From contig JAJNNQ010000004.1 of the NCBI GenBank assembly GCA_027886175.1, forward strand, positions 124,001 through 188,000: a stretch of 64,000 nucleotides of DNA, in the 5' to 3' direction. The translations under genes were made by a program, and so were the position numbers. The notes below the pieces were generated by a model. That model searched no databases, was not told the origin of the DNA, and saw only the letters and a program-made list of their open reading frames with translations. Source of the DNA: Phylloscopus collybita (Eukaryota > Chordata > Aves > Passeriformes > Phylloscopidae). Shown here piece after piece: positions 34,853-48,500 of this stretch; positions within the stretch are counted from its first letter, which is position 1; each line of letters opens with the position of its first letter.

Positions 34853-35842
34853 TGTATTTGGGCTGTTTGGTTTGTGCAGCAAGGTTTTGATAGAAGGGAG
34901 GACTGCAGGGACAGCATCTGTGAAGTGATGCCAGAAGCTGCTCCCAACAGGCTCTCAGATGCACCTACTGCTGGCCAACACTGAGTCCATCAGGAACACT
35001 GGTAGCAATTCTGTGGTTCCATAATTAGGAAAGAGTAAAAAACCCCACTGTGCAACAGCAACTAGGAGAGAGGAGTGAAAATATGTGAGTGAAAGAACTC
35101 TGCAGACAGCAAGGTTAGTGAGGAAGGAGGGGAATATAGTGCTGCAGGCACCAGAGCAGAGATTCTGCTGCCCCTACTGCCCCTGGCAAAGACTATGACA
35201 AGGCAGGCTGTTCTACTGTAGGTTGTCCCTCTGAGGATGTCCACGGTGGGGCAGGTATCCAACTGCGGCTTGTGGAAGACTCCATGCTGGAGCAGGTGGA
35301 TCAGCATGAAGAAAGCTGTAACCCTGTGGAAAGCCCATGCAGAAGCAGGGCTTTTTGGTTGGAACCCATGGTGCCATGCTGAATAGTTTGCTCCTGAAGC
35401 ACTGCACCTTCTGGGAGGGATCCAAGCAGGAGCAGTTTGTGAAGAAGAGCTGCAGCCTTTGAGAAGGACCCATGTTGGAGAATTCATGGAGGACTGTCTC
35501 TTGCGGGAGGGACCACAAACTGGAGCAGGAGAAGACTACAAAATTCATCTCACTGAGGAGGGAGCAGCAGAGACATGTGACTAACTAATCCATTCCCTGT
35601 CCCCCTATGCCACTGCAAGGGAGGAGATGGAGAATTTGGAAGTGAAGCTAAGCCTGGGAAAAAGACTTAGCTAAATTAAGCTGATTTCCCCAACCTGAGC
35701 CTGTTTTGCCAGTGATGGTAATTGCTGATGATCCCTTCCTTGACTGTCTCTTGATCCATGAGTTTTTGTTATATTTTATTTCCATTGCCCAGCTGAGGGG
35801 GAAGGGATAGAGCCAGGGTGTCCAGCCAGGGTCAACACAACA
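34853..35842 (+). mobile_element. ERVL-type LTR, about 990 bp
   Basis: The block starts TGTATTTGGGCTGTTTGG and ends AGCCAGGGTCAACACAACA. Its overall plan matches a long LTR family that is abundant in birds. A decayed TATA-like region lies near 35,020. A series of degenerate units of the form GACCCAYGCTGGAGCAG follows, near 35,280, 35,335, 35,418, 35,466 and 35,512. Next come 'CTAAATTAAGCTGATTTCCCC' (poly(A)/R region) and 'GGTAATTGCTGATGATCCC...GATCCATGAG' (U5). This order sets it on the plus strand. Flanks (agggg, tagat) give no target-site duplication, which fits an old insertion. The frames of 111-141 codons on the minus strand here are LTR sequence. Confidence 0.8.
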
Positions 35843-38800
35843 TAGATGGCAAACTGACACAAGGGTCAAGAGCAGAGGAAACGGAGCTGGACAATGTAAC
35901 TGTTCCTCAGCATTATGATTTCTCAGACTACATGGTGAGAAAACTTGATGGGGAAATCAGGATTGAAAAAAACTCCTGCAACAGACAAAATATTTCAATT
36001 CATCAGTGGGTATCACTATGTTTTCAGTTCAGTCATTTCTGCATAAACCCCATCACTGCTCCTCCTGAAGGCAGCTGCTGCAGTTTCCAAGGTCAGTTTC
36101 CAGTTTTCTCACAGTTTTCTGTGAGATTAAAGAAATTAATGTCACTTAGCCTGTCATCTTCCTTGAGTCCTGATGCTGACAGCTGTCATCTGAGACTTCC
36201 CAGATTGCCATTTGTCAATCCAGGACTAGGTTGCTGTCCCAAAAGGGGTCCTTCCTTCAGGGACAGTGGTCTGGGAGCACTCCAAAGACCTGTCCCATTT
36301 TCCTCTATCTAGGCAGTTTTACCTGACCGAAGAATGTGGAACCTGAAATACAGTAGCTGCTGTATTTTCCTTTTCTCACTCTCAAAAACTCCTGCCAAGG
36401 CTGGCTTGTATTTGTGGGCTTTTGAGACCTGTGCTCAGCCTCAAAGCAGCTGGACAGCTTCACTGTGGGATCTGGCTTTTTAGAGAACTGCTGATTCTGC
36501 AACACACACCTTTTAGTGCACTTTCACCTCCACACAGGCTGGGATTTTTCCGTTGCTTCCCGTAACACATGAATGCAAACATCAAACCCACTTGCTGATT
36601 AAGGGATCTAAAACAATCAAAATCAATACTGAAGCATTTAACTCTGAGGAGTACATGGTGCCATGTTCACAAATGCATTCCTCAATTAATCACTCTCTCT
36701 GTAAGGACAACAGGTGGTATGTTTCTCACACCTCTATTCTCAGAGATCAGAGCTAAGATGGTATCACAGTGACAATACTGTGTCATTGGGGCTGACTAAG
36801 AGGATGCTTTAGTGTTGTAAACAACTTCTCTGATGAACCTATGCAAGCATAGAGTCAGAAATATTTGTCAAAACCACACAAAGTTGTACAGCCAGAGAGC
36901 TGAGTCTTACATGGAGTTATTGTGACACTGAGCAAAATACCAGATGAGCAGCCCTTGTGGACAGAACTCTCAGTTGCAGCAGTCATGACTGCGACAGCCA
37001 CCCTTCTGCTCTTCTTCCCTCTCTCCCTGGAGGTTTTGCTTATAGGAACCAGCAAAAAAGAAGTATCCCATCAACCTGTGTAAGTTGCTAAGACTTACCC
37101 CCTGTGTTTTGGTGTTTCTTCCATTGTGTCAGTAACAGGACTGTCTCTGCAGAAGCTTGGCAGAGGACAAATCTTGTTCCTGTGTTCCCAACAAATGAAT
37201 AATTGAGATAGATGTCACTAAAAGCTGTATCTGAAGCTCTATTAGAAATGGAAGTTTATGTCTTTTTAACCAGATGATTCTAAATGTTCTTACTGACGTA
37301 AATGAACAAAGTAAAAGTAAGTTGCAGTGACCTCTGGTGAGACAAGTTGTCCTATCCTGGCTTAGTTCCTGCAGTCCTTGTTCAAATAAATCTTATTATT
37401 AAAACAAATGAGGCTTTTTGACAAGAATGCTGTGACCCATTTTACTTTTCTCAGAGGATCTATTTTTTCTGATGTTGTGGTAATTGCTTGAAGTGGCAGA
37501 GAACTCTCTTGTTACCTTGCTGCTTCTGCAGCAGTCTTATCTTTCTGACTACAGAACACAGGCAAGGGAGAAGACAGTTTATGGGAAAAATGGCTGATTT
37601 TACATAATTATTACTAAAGAAAATAAATGGGTTTTTCTTTTTCAAATTATCTATTACACCCTGTGTGCTTGTGCACCTCATTAGGAAGCTGTGAAGTAAC
37701 CTTAGAGTAAGTATTACTGATGAAGTCAGGGTAAGGCATGGGGTGCCAGTCACTTGATGCCTTTACAAATGCAGAATCTGACAAAATCTACCTTTTAGAG
37801 GGTTTTAACCCCCAAACAAATTTCAAAACATTGCAGATACTACTGCTTTAGGAGCACTGTAGATATTTAGGGGCAGTGTTCCTGTGTTTGCTATTTCAAG
37901 TCTCACTTAAATCCATTAGCTCCAGCTGCATATTCCTGACAATCCACTGAAATAGAGCTATGATGTTATTTATGGTGGGAGAATTAAGATAGTCCTCAGG
38001 TGTGAAAGAAACAGCAGTAGCACACAGAGTCTTTAGAAATAGCTCTCAGGAGCCCCAAAACTTTATGTAGTACACAGTGAATGAATAAAAAGGCAGATGT
38101 TGTGGTGTACCTGACACTTGGGCAAAAGGCTGTGCAGAGGAAAAAAGCAAAGAACTGAAATCCTGAACTGTGGAAAAATATTCTTAGTTCTTCAAAATCC
38201 TCTAAACTCTGCGGCCCTCTGATTTCAGATTCTCTTGTCCTGATGAGAACAAGCAATTCTCATTTTCAGGTTCATTCATGGTCAGAGGATTGGACTGTAG
38301 ATTTCTCAACCAGGAAATAGTCCAGTGTGCTGTGGGAATGGCTTTACCATGAGACTAAAGCAACTGCCCATCCAGAGAGGCTACTGCCCTTTCTAATTAC
38401 CTAAATATTTGTTAAATTTTTTTAAACATATGTGAACATCAATATTGTAAATAATGGCACAGGGCAGGAGAAGGTTATGGGCCCTGTGACATGGTTTGTT
38501 GGACAGGATTGTGGAATTTTTTTACTTAAAGAGCTTAAATGTAGAAGGCATGTCTGCTCCCTGGAGGACTTTTCATCATGGGTGTGGATAGCTTTTCTCA
38601 GTGAGAAAGCTATTCAAATGAGCAGCTGCACATACTTGATCACAGTTTTCCAAGCAGTGACAGCTCTGATTATTGTATTGATAATAGCCAGCTCCAGTTG
38701 ATCTTCCATTAGCTGACTGTGCTGGCATAGCTCTGCTATATTGGGGGCAGGGAGCAGGAGGACCCAACTTTCTTTACATAGAGTTAACAAAGTGCCCTTT

Positions 38801-41800
38801 CTTAGGAAATGTGATTTGAAAAGTATTTTCTTAGTGCAGTACTGTGCAAATTTGCACTTGGGAAGACAGCAGTGCAGCCCAGGAATGTGATGTAAATGCC
38901 TCACTTAGTGTGTGGGGAGGTTGGGGGAGTCTGGGGCTGTCTCAGCTGCCCCTCAAGTAGGGCAGTTGCTGTGGTGGCACATGTTGGCCAAGCCTGCAGG
39001 CCCACTGAGCTGGGGGGTTGGCCCTTGCATCAGGCTTTACTTGCTGTAAGCACTGACAAAAATACCTGCAAGCATCTTGTGCCAAATGGCTTTGGCACTT
39101 TGGCCTGGGATACCATGTCCATCCTATCAGTGCTGCACTGGCCTCCACATTGCTGTGGGATGGATGTTTAAAGTGCTGCTCCATACAGGAGGACTCTCAC
39201 ACAGCAGCTGTGCTCTTAGAAATTGCTAGACACTTTTAGAGAAGAAATTCTGTCTCCTTACAGCATGTACATTGCGGACAGCATGGGCCATTGCATCTAC
39301 ATAGGTCAGAAAATTTTAGTTTTGCTCTACGAGACTATGCAAGTGTAAGAGGCTGAAAGCCCTACTTAAAAATGTTTTAGTATGCAGTCTTTTTCATATA
39401 ACTTCACAGTTCAAGGTTTTACAAAGCTGTTGTTTTAGCCACAGTTATTTCCTTCTCTCATGTATTTCCAGTGCTCTGGTTGTGATTCAGCGAATGAGTA
39501 AGGAAGCTCTTAAATCAAATCAAATTAAATGGCATGGCAACTTAATTCCCTTCCATGGACTGGGCTGGGTGCATTTTGGCAGTCTCTGAGGAAAACAGCA
39601 TCTGTGTAATTGCAGTTAGATGTAAGCAGATAGAAGTGGGTGGTTCTAGTAAATAAAACTAAATAGTGGGACTTTATAGCAGTAGGTTCAAGTATCATCT
39701 TCATTTTGTCCAGCTTCAGTAAATGAGTTTGGAAACAGACTTCTGAGTAAGTCTTAAAGATATGTGAAGTTGCATGGCAACCCATTCACCATCCTATGTA
39801 TGTTCACAGTAAGAAAAAATAGTTTACATTTAATACGGACTTCGAGAATTGTGAAAACGAGTCTCATTTCCCAGCTCTGTTCACCATGCAGCCCTGCTGC
39901 CCCAGGCTGCTCCTATTTCCCTTTATGACAGATCCTGATTATGCCAGCTGGAAACCAAACATCCATTGCAACTTACAGAAACAGTAATCATCTTGGAACC
40001 TACTAGCTAAAACTGTGAAAAATGAACAACCTTGCTGCACTGGGCTCTGGTTTTTGTGGTTGTTGCCAATAGCTCCTTCTTGAAAAGAATGCCATGAAGG
40101 GAATACATACAGTGTTTGGTCATTTATCAAAGTTTACCCTTCTCCCCCACTTACTCTTCTTTCTTTTGACTCACTCATCATTTATATCTGCCCTCCCTGC
40201 TTTCCTCCATCTCTCCAAACCCAATACTGCTTACTGAAATGTGATTTTTTTTATTCCTTATTTTCACCTTTGGAAATGTTTTTCTCCATTATAAAAAAAC
40301 CAAAACATAATGCTGCACAATGCCCCCATATCAATGCATTACTCTACTACTTCATGCATGTACCATAAGATTTTTACTGTTCCAGAAGGTGGAATTTTGA
40401 CAAGAGAAAAAAAATCTATGGAGTGCCAAAATGTCTATTAGTACCAACCACTTTGAAACAGTACTCTTTTTCAAGGTGTATGGTTGTCTGCAAGTTTTAT
40501 TGACAGTGTAAAGATTTCCCAAGGAAAACTGTTTCAGAACAGCTAATTTTCTACAGTTGCCACATTTCAAGAAAGCTGAGGACTTCAAAATTAATTTCAA
40601 GCAGTACTCATCTTCCTTCTTGAGGTGGTGTTTTAAGAACTGGCTTTGCACAATGACAGCCAACCTCCCTGATGAGGGATCACAGTGAGTGACAGCAGGT
40701 GCAAAAGATAAACCCAGGCTCCTCTGTGGTGCGTGAGGGCTCCTCACACCACTGCTCCAACAACAAGAATCATTCATCTGTAGCGTCCCACCAGGAAAGG
40801 CACAAATTTGATATATGTTGATTTTGCCTGGAAGATTATTTCAAATCAGTTAGGATGTACAAAGACTGATGTAATAGTGAGAGATTTAAAACACTGAAAG
40901 CCAACAACCCCTTCCTGGAACTGAAGGCATAATATGGGTGAAACAAAGCATATATTCCTGAGCAACAGGGATATGCCAGGACTCTGACATAGAGAGCACT
41001 GGTAGAAGACTAGTACTCCTGGAATGCTGACATCAGTATATAAAGTTATCTTACTGCTTAGCACTTGGAGGAAATGTGACACGTATCCATAGTGGGTGTC
41101 ACTGTTCCATGCTGGAACAGCTCCTACCCTCGTCACTTGCTGGACTAACAAAGCTTATTAGGATCCTTCTTGACCAGCTGGAAAATCAGAGTTAGCTAAT
41201 TTCAGTGTTAGCTACCAGACCTCCAGTCCTGCTTTATGCCTGTCATGGCACACCAGAAGTGTATTTTATAGCAAGCCAAGTCCAAAAGTGTTCACTTCAC
41301 TTGAAAGAACTGATAAAACAAAGATAACACTCTACTTTCATTTTCTGCTGATAGGCTCTGTTACTATCCAGTATAGACACACCATCAAATTTCTTGAAAA
41401 ACACCTCCAACAAACCATAAATTTCTCTCTTGACAATGAATACTATAAGCTCATACAAATGCTTAAATAACTATGAATGAATGCACCTTTTGCATGACAA
41501 CTTAGTTACTCATAAATGGGGTTATACCATTCTGAATCATATTTAAGGAAGCAAGTTTGGTATTCAGCAATTTATTGCCAACTTAACCAGCACTTTGAGT
41601 TTTCCAGGCTTAATAAAAAACTTGAAATCTGAACTTGTCATTTCTCTAGGCATGTGTGAAGGTAGAAAATTATTTCTTATGCAGTGCTGATAGATGGAAT
41701 TACCACTGATAACAAAAACTAATCATACTGCATGAGGATGGCTGACTCTTGGTGATGATGTGGTTGTTTTTTGGCAACATGTTCAACATGCTCTGTGCCC

Positions 41801-43020
41801 CCAAACCAAACAGAATAGTCTGGATAAAGCTGGTGAGCACAGTACCTGGAAAAACAGCTTCCAAAATCTGGAATTAGTCTTTCCAGTAGATCTATTCACA
41901 GCTGCAAAGGCTGAATGTTCTGTTTTGGGTTGGTTTTCATTTTGGTTTTTTGTTTGTTTGTTTGTGGTTTTGTTTGTTTTGGTTCTATTTTTTGTTTTGT
42001 TTCTTGTTTATTTGCTGTTGTTTTTTGTGTTTGTTGTGTTCGGTGTTTCTTTTCTTGAATTCAGAAAAAGCTTGATGCTTTTCCATAGCCAGGTTAAGCT
42101 GTCAATGTTCCCTGTCACATATTTTCTCTGATCCCATGACACTCACTCCCATGCTTACTCTGAATAAGCATAAAGAAACTAATCCATGTTGAAACTAACC
42201 AGTTTGGTCCTACAACCCCAACCTTTACTATAGGTCAGTATCCAACTGTTAGCTTCCAAATCAGTGTCGGGACTAGCATGGACTGTCAGGGTAAGTAGAT
42301 GTCAGGGACCAGCCCAAATCAGTTTCACTGATGTGCCTTTAAAGTAATCCTACTAATCACCAGCAGAACCAACACAGAATTTTTAGTCAGCTTTAATGTC
42401 AGCCACTGAATATGCACTGGAACATCTGGTCTTCAAGATATACCTTTGTAGACAGTTTTAAGTATCTATAACCTCAACATTTAAATAAAGAGAACCCTTT
42501 AGTTGATTGGTATCTCCTGGATTTATCTCCATCTTGATTTTCCTTTAGAACCTTATTTCCCTCTAGCTGCCTTTTTTTTTACTCAAGTGGCAATTTAGTG
42601 GACTTGGCATGAGCTAAAGAATTCATTATCAGTCTTTAGAAGAATTTGGCATGAAATTTAAAGTAGTAAGTTAGTGCTTAAGGAATAAACTTTGAGAGCA
42701 TCAAATATAAAAATTAATTGACCCAAATTAGAGAGTAGGCAATATTATGCCTTGCAGGTGCTTTTAATGCAGATGAGCATATTATGGTGACAAGTCTTTT
42801 TCTGACCATCATAGTAATCTGCAGCACAATCAGGAAAGTAACACACTTGCAGTCAAAAGGAAAGATTTCCAAAGTGGTTTTAAGACACTCACCCTTCCTT
42901 GCAGAAGCCCCTGGCATACATGTTAAATCAATGCAACAATAATACTGGTAAAATTATGGTTTAATACATTTGGCAACAAAAGGGTCAAGTGACATGAAAA
43001 AAACTCAAGCCTGCAAATTA
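35843..43020. other. Intergenic, downstream of CDC42SE2; no gene recognised
   Basis: The longest frame in the window (164 codons, 35,818-36,312 plus) starts in the LTR end and runs on. It has no recognisable domain and no gag-like features. G/T-rich low complexity (GTTT units) lies at about 41,935-42,050. No LTR, CR1 or RNA gene was recognised in the rest. Confidence 0.5.
41935..42050. repeat. T/G-rich low-complexity tract
   Basis: Repeated TTTG/GTTTT units, nearly free of A and C on the plus strand. It produces a Phe/Val/Leu-rich plus-strand frame (41,760-42,131) that should not be read as a membrane protein. Confidence 0.85.
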
Positions 43021-43207
43021 TTTATTGACACTAATAGGTTACTCTTTTCACCACAAATCTGTCTGTAAGATGCAAGTGTTTTTCTAAGGCAAATACAATT
43101 TATGGAAAGGAAAAAGGGTAGGCCATGAACTGAAAGAAAACATTTATTGAGTCAAAGTCAATACTTTCCTTTTAATATCTACAAGCCAACACTGAACTGA
43201 CTTTATT
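43021..43207 (-). terminator. Cluster of three poly(A) signals for CDC42SE2
   Basis: AATAAA on the minus strand at 43,202-43,207, 43,143-43,148 and 43,021-43,026. Use of any one is inferred from its position relative to the stop codon and not observed. Confidence 0.5.
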
Positions 43208-45488
43208 CAAGAATGAACACAATGTACAAAAAAACTATGTCTGTTATAAAAATATGTCAATTTTTTTCCTGGCTATTGAGCTGAAAACATTTTGGCAAGT
43301 GCAAGACAGGTTTGGCAAGTAAATTTAAGCTGCTATTACCAATAACAAAGATCAAATAATTTTGTAATAGTTTTGTAGTATATTTAATAGTCATTGTTAA
43401 AGTGGCATTGGAAATGCTAACCCCTAAAAAAAATATATATGTATCACTGCACCGCCATGTGTTTATGCATCCAGACAATTTAACATCTCATCAGGAATCA
43501 GTATCTTTATCACTGAATACTAACCAACCTAATTTGAACTATTCAACCAGATAAGCGACATCTACCACTGAAATACAACCTAGGGAAGGCAAACTACCTC
43601 CATGGCTGTGTATTTTATGTGCTGCTTACAAACATAGAGAGAAGATTAGGTAGGTTCATACATATTTAAATCAACTAGACAGCTGTTGCAATGTGAAATC
43701 AGGGAAAGGAAAGAAATAGAATAAAGAATCATTTACGACAACAGTGTGCATGCTTATTTGCATATAAAATGAATTTGATTAGGCTCAGTTATGCCTTATT
43801 CATTTGGATGGTTTGGGGGCTTTTTCCCACTTAAAAATTTAATGTAACCAGGCCTCAAATAATTGATTTTTCTAAAACCACCAGCAAGAAAAAAGGGACC
43901 ATTTATAATCTGAAAACAGTGCAATATTAAAATGCAGTTTCACAACACGTGAAAGAAACATGCTTTGGAACCTGAGCAAAAGGCATTTTACTGACTTAGT
44001 AAAAAGTCACCCTGTATGTTGTTTTCATTGGCATCTGTTCTGCCAGATTAGGATGTCACTCTTAGCAACTTCCATGGCCCCTAAATATTTAGTACGGAGA
44101 AACTGCCAACTACTTAGAAAGGTCTACTAAACTTTTCAGCCAATATTGCAGGCAGTCTGACATGCTGCTACTGGAAATGACTTTACAGATGTAAATTAAG
44201 AAAAATGGTAGAAAGAAAAAGAAGCAGCCAAACATGTTGCTCTTCTGTTCAAATAGACTAAAGCGATTCCACAACACTTAAGTACGGTACTACACTGGTT
44301 TCAGTCCCAAGGTCAGCTCTTTCAAAATAAATATATTGAACATTTACAACAAATGCCTCATGAATGCAAGCTCTCTCTTTATTATTTCAAGACCAATTGG
44401 ATAAAAGCTAAAATAAAGACATAACTCTGAAGCAGCTAAGTTACAAGTCCTTTTTCAGAAACAGGCATGACTTGGTGCTACAGCAAAAATTTTCACATCT
44501 GCAGTAAGCAATTTTTTTTTTTCTTTTAGCACCAAGCAGGCCACCATAAAAAGCAACCTCACAAAGCATGCGGTCATCTACTCTGTTGATGTTGTATGAA
44601 ATAATTATTTGTGCTTGCAGGTCTCAAACCTTTAAAATTGGGTGAACATTAGGTCATTGAAGACATTACTGGAAACTCATTCATTTCTAAACTACTTGAA
44701 AAAACATTAAAATATTAAAAAGCAACAGAATTTTGTGCATTAGTATTTCTGATGAATGAGGAAAGCTAAGGTCGGTGCTTTAATTTGCCTTAAAACAACT
44801 AAAAAGGAACAACCAATCCTAAACCCTACGGCCATGATACTGATAGAGGCCAATGCGTGCATGCCACTGAAAGGCACAGTCGGACCAATTTCAAAAATGG
44901 CATCATCAGAGCAAAACAGCAACTTTTCACTGGACTAATTGCAAAGGGTGAACAATGAGCCATCACTTCTCTTGTCATGAGCACAGAAAGCAGTCACCAA
45001 GGCAAAAGGGAGGACACAGGAAAGAAGATACAGGAACTCACATAAACCTAAAAGACAGAAAACAGACATTAAACCAAGTTTTGAGGATTCTGAGTGACCA
45101 TTTTCCAACTGTAATACTGTTATACATTGACTTAAGAACATGAATCTTAGGAACCACTGCAAAAATGGTACCAATAAGAACCTCACAAAGTTTTTATGAG
45201 ATTTGTTTTACAGCTTCACCTGCAAAGATTGGCCTACAATATCACCTTTGATTAAAATATGTTTAAATCAGACTGATACAATCAGGAAAATTTGCTGTCC
45301 ATTCTGTGAAAAAATATATTCTTACAAGGTATCTAAATTTTTACTCAGAAATGGATTTTACAATTGGTCATCACAAACACACAGGCTTTTATAGGAGACA
45401 ATTATGAAGCAGTATGATTGTTTTTCATACTGTTTTAACAGTGCCTAAAAAGTAGAACGAAATACTTACAGGAAAGTTATCCCCAAGG
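43021..45488 (-). other. CDC42SE2: CDC42SE2 3' untranslated region (3' limit approximate)
   Basis: The sequence directly follows the TAA stop codon at 45,489-45,491 on the minus strand. The distal limit is inferred from three AATAAA hexamers (plus-strand TTTATT) at 43,202-43,207, 43,143-43,148 and 43,021-43,026, which gives a UTR of about 2.3-2.5 kb. A long 3'UTR is normal for this gene in other vertebrates. An internal AATAAA at 44,378-44,383 could give a shorter isoform. True cleavage sites may lie 10-30 bases below each hexamer. Short frames on both strands around 44,740-44,940 lie inside the UTR and are not genes. Confidence 0.65.
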
Positions 45489-45587
45489 TTATCCTGCCTT
45501 TGTGTCTACGAGCTGCATTTGAACATTTGCAGATATGCCACCTCCATAGCCGCCCTTGGATTGCATCTGATTCTGAATTGAGCTGAC
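45489..45587 (-). CDS. CDC42SE2: CDC42SE2 last coding exon (CDC42 small effector 2, C-terminus)
   Basis: This exon encodes the C-terminal 32 residues plus the TAA stop of CDC42 small effector 2 (SPEC2), a small adaptor that binds GTP-loaded CDC42 and takes part in actin regulation at the cell cortex. The minus-strand translation runs VSSIQNQMQSKGGYGGG, then ISANVQMQLVDTKAG, close to the human C-terminus; human has MP where this has IS. The acceptor is ...TTCCCTTCTATCCCCAG at 45,588 upward, with a good pyrimidine tract. The exon opens in phase 0 with GTC (Val), which fits the phase-0 end of the exon at 50,010-50,111. The paralogue CDC42SE1 has a different C-terminus, so it is excluded. Confidence 0.96.
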   Translation of the reverse strand, partial: VSSIQNQMQSKGGYGGGISANVQMQLVDTKAG

Positions 45588-48500
45588 CTGGGGATAGAAG
45601 GGAAAAGCAGGGTAGAGGAAAGAAGAAAGACAGTGAGCTGTAGCATCTTCTTGCTTGTAATGTTATGTTTTCTCCAGATTTAGTTTCCAAGTGCTCCTTT
45701 ATTACCAGTAAAGCTACATTACTTCTGCACAAGGACATGTGCATCCAAGGCTTGTTGAAATTTTAACTTCAACAGAAGATATGAAAGAAGTGGTGCTGAG
45801 GTAAGTTTTTCCTTTCTCCCAAAGAAAACTGGCTGATTCATGGTTTCACTGACCCACTTGATTAATCAAAAATCTCTTACTGGCATCTACTCCACCTGGC
45901 AAACTAAAATTTATCTTGTTATATGGAAAATGTTCTCCGTCAAGTGTGATGAACCGTAAGTTCATCATTAGGTTAACATCATTATGTTAAAAGTTTAATA
46001 GCCAACTTGCAAATATCTGTATGGCTAATTCAGATCACTAAAACAGGGCTAAACTAGGATCTTCTAAATCAGAAAGGACCTTTTGGTTTGTGGAACATTT
46101 TTGATTTATCTACTTATGTGATGACATACAATGCTTCCCTTAATTGATACTGTTCCTTTAAATGGAGGACATTTATTTTTCAAACTACACTCAATCTGAA
46201 CTTCCCTGATTATCACTGATTTGAAGGTATTTTCAGCCTGATGCATATAAGTACATAGGGACATACCCTTCATGCCCCCTGTTTCATGCCCCATGTTTCA
46301 AGACTTGCACATCCTGCTATGATTTTCACTGCCTCTATCACCAAACAGAAAAGGATAGTTCTTTACTGCTTGAGTTGCATGAATCAAAATAATCATGTAC
46401 AAGTGCCTGCAGGAAGACAACTCGAATCTTAAAGGTTTGGCCCTTTTTTCTCTTTATCCCAGAACACACATAACAACTACACAAAGAATAGAAAATAACA
46501 TTCACTCAAGGGTATGCCTGCAGGGCACCACTTGCCATTATTTCATCTATGCTCCTCCCCTACAGAAATCTAAAAACATCAGTGGAAAGCTGTATTAAAA
46601 AAGCACAGGAGAAATATTTCCAAGCAGTTTGCACAATATTCCCTGTCTACAAAGACAAAGGAAATAATTTCTTTTTTCCACAGCAAGCAAAACACATGCA
46701 AATGTACAGAATGCATCAGCAAACTCATTCTTCCACACAGTTTTTCAAACCTATGTGACAAAAAAACCTGTTTTTTTGATCTTTATCTTCAACAATGTGG
46801 CATATTGCTAGGCTGTGCAAAAGATTGTGTTTTTATGTATTTAAGCAGTGCAATGTAAAACCATTTTATCCTTCAGCCTTTTGCTAAAATAAGTGATACA
46901 GCCACAGCAAAGCAATATTACCATCTTATTTTTCTTCAGGGAAAAGTGTTCTGAGCCAATTTTCTAGTGCATCTGACATCAAAGACTACAAACTCAGTAA
47001 AAGAGCATGCTGAAGTGCATGGTGATGTGTTTAAGAACTTTCACATTTTACCAAGCTGCTCATCTTCTTCACCAAGCATCTTTTGCTGCCCGTGGAAAAA
47101 AAAAAAACGGAGTTTGAATTTAGATTTGTCCCTCAGAAAATAATTCATCTACACATAAATGTATTCACAAGAGTGAATATAGGATGCTGTTAATTTCATC
47201 TGAATGGCCTCTGACTCCAGCAAAAAAAGAACTATGAAAACCTCCTTTCAGCTACATCACCTTTCAGCCTAAAAATTGCTTTAAAGACTTGAAAATTTTG
47301 GAGAGCAGCAAATCAACACAAATTGCAAGGCTAAAGTGTAACCTTTTATGAGTATTTCCAAAAGTTAGACTAATTTCTCCAGTTCATGAGTCACATGAGT
47401 TACTGGATAAGGAAGTATCAGTCTTAAATGCAGACAGCTGCCTTGAAACAGAGAATGCAACAAATGAATCTAGTCTGATTAACAATTCAGTAGTTATTTC
47501 ATGTATGAAAACTTTTGTAGGAGACATACAATGTTTAAATTGCTGAGCAAAAAAGGTTGAACATTTGTAGGCTTACAAGGTGGCATCGTTTCTGAAGCAT
47601 CCTCCTTTTGAGGCTGTTTGAGGAAAAAGAACAAGCACTGTGAAATGCAATTTTTGAGTTTTTTCTTTCCCAAAGATGCCATTGCCTTTCTTTGATGATA
47701 TGTAACAGCAAGGCTCTCCTCTCTTATGTCTAATTTAGATGGGACTTAACAATTTCAAAGTTTTTGGAAAGGAAAGAGGATTGTAGCCATTAAGGATCAT
47801 GCAAACGATTGTGTTGCTTATGCTCCCTTTCAGAATTAGGAAGCAGCACAGACAGACCTTGAGAAAGAAAATAATCGACGTGAAATACACAAAATCAAAG
47901 ATTGAACTGAAGAGTGTGAGGCAGCAGAAAAAAGAGATTTCACCATGGACTGTGAAAGCAAAAATAGGGAAAAAAGGGATGGGATTGAACAAAAAACAGT
48001 GCACAGAGGGCTCCTGTTGTTTATGTACACCTCTGAAAAGGAGCAAGACACTCTACAGAGAAGGCAAACAAAAACCAAAAATATTTCAGAAATATTCTGA
48101 ATAGTCAGAAAACTATTCAGTCAGAATTGTAAAGATGTATAACAAAGAATAATGCTGATGAAATAAGGCACAGGGCAGACAGAAAGTGAATAAAGTACCA
48201 AATTTAAATGGGAAAATAGTAATTAAATTGCAGGTATTCACCCAAGCTATTTAGAAAAAGAAGGCACAAAGAGGTTCATGAAGGAATATAATGTCCATAC
48301 TATAAAAGAAATTATGCAGCAGAAGAACAAGTGAAAGCTAATGCTGGAATCTTGGAATTTACACTGCGAAGAATGAATGTGGAGATCACCACAGAAAAGG
48401 CAGAAAATATGCAGTGTGAGAAAGCAGAGATTTGAGCTTCTAAAGCAGGGGGAGTGGGAATGATTATTTTTTACATACAGATACTTTCCATCTAGGATCA

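Noticed and set aside
35062..35548. Overlapping minus-strand frames of 141 and 111 codons
   Set aside because: They lie wholly in the LTR and follow its degenerate tandem units. The same sequence plan occurs in noncoding LTR copies.
35818..36312. Longest open frame in the window (164 codons, plus strand)
   Set aside because: It begins inside the ERVL-type LTR end, has no recognisable domain or gag-like motif, and no promoter or splice context. A chance frame is the simpler reading.
41760..42131. 123-codon plus frame with a hydrophobic Phe/Val/Leu run
   Set aside because: The hydrophobic part is translation of GTTT-type low complexity, and there is no splice or conservation evidence.
44740..44938. 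Antiparallel 60-codon frames on both strands
   Set aside because: They lie inside the inferred CDC42SE2 3'UTR, with no domain.
47735..48104. Frames of 80-103 codons on both strands of the last CDC42SE2 intron
   Set aside because: They reflect A/G bias of the plus strand. There is no domain or splice support.
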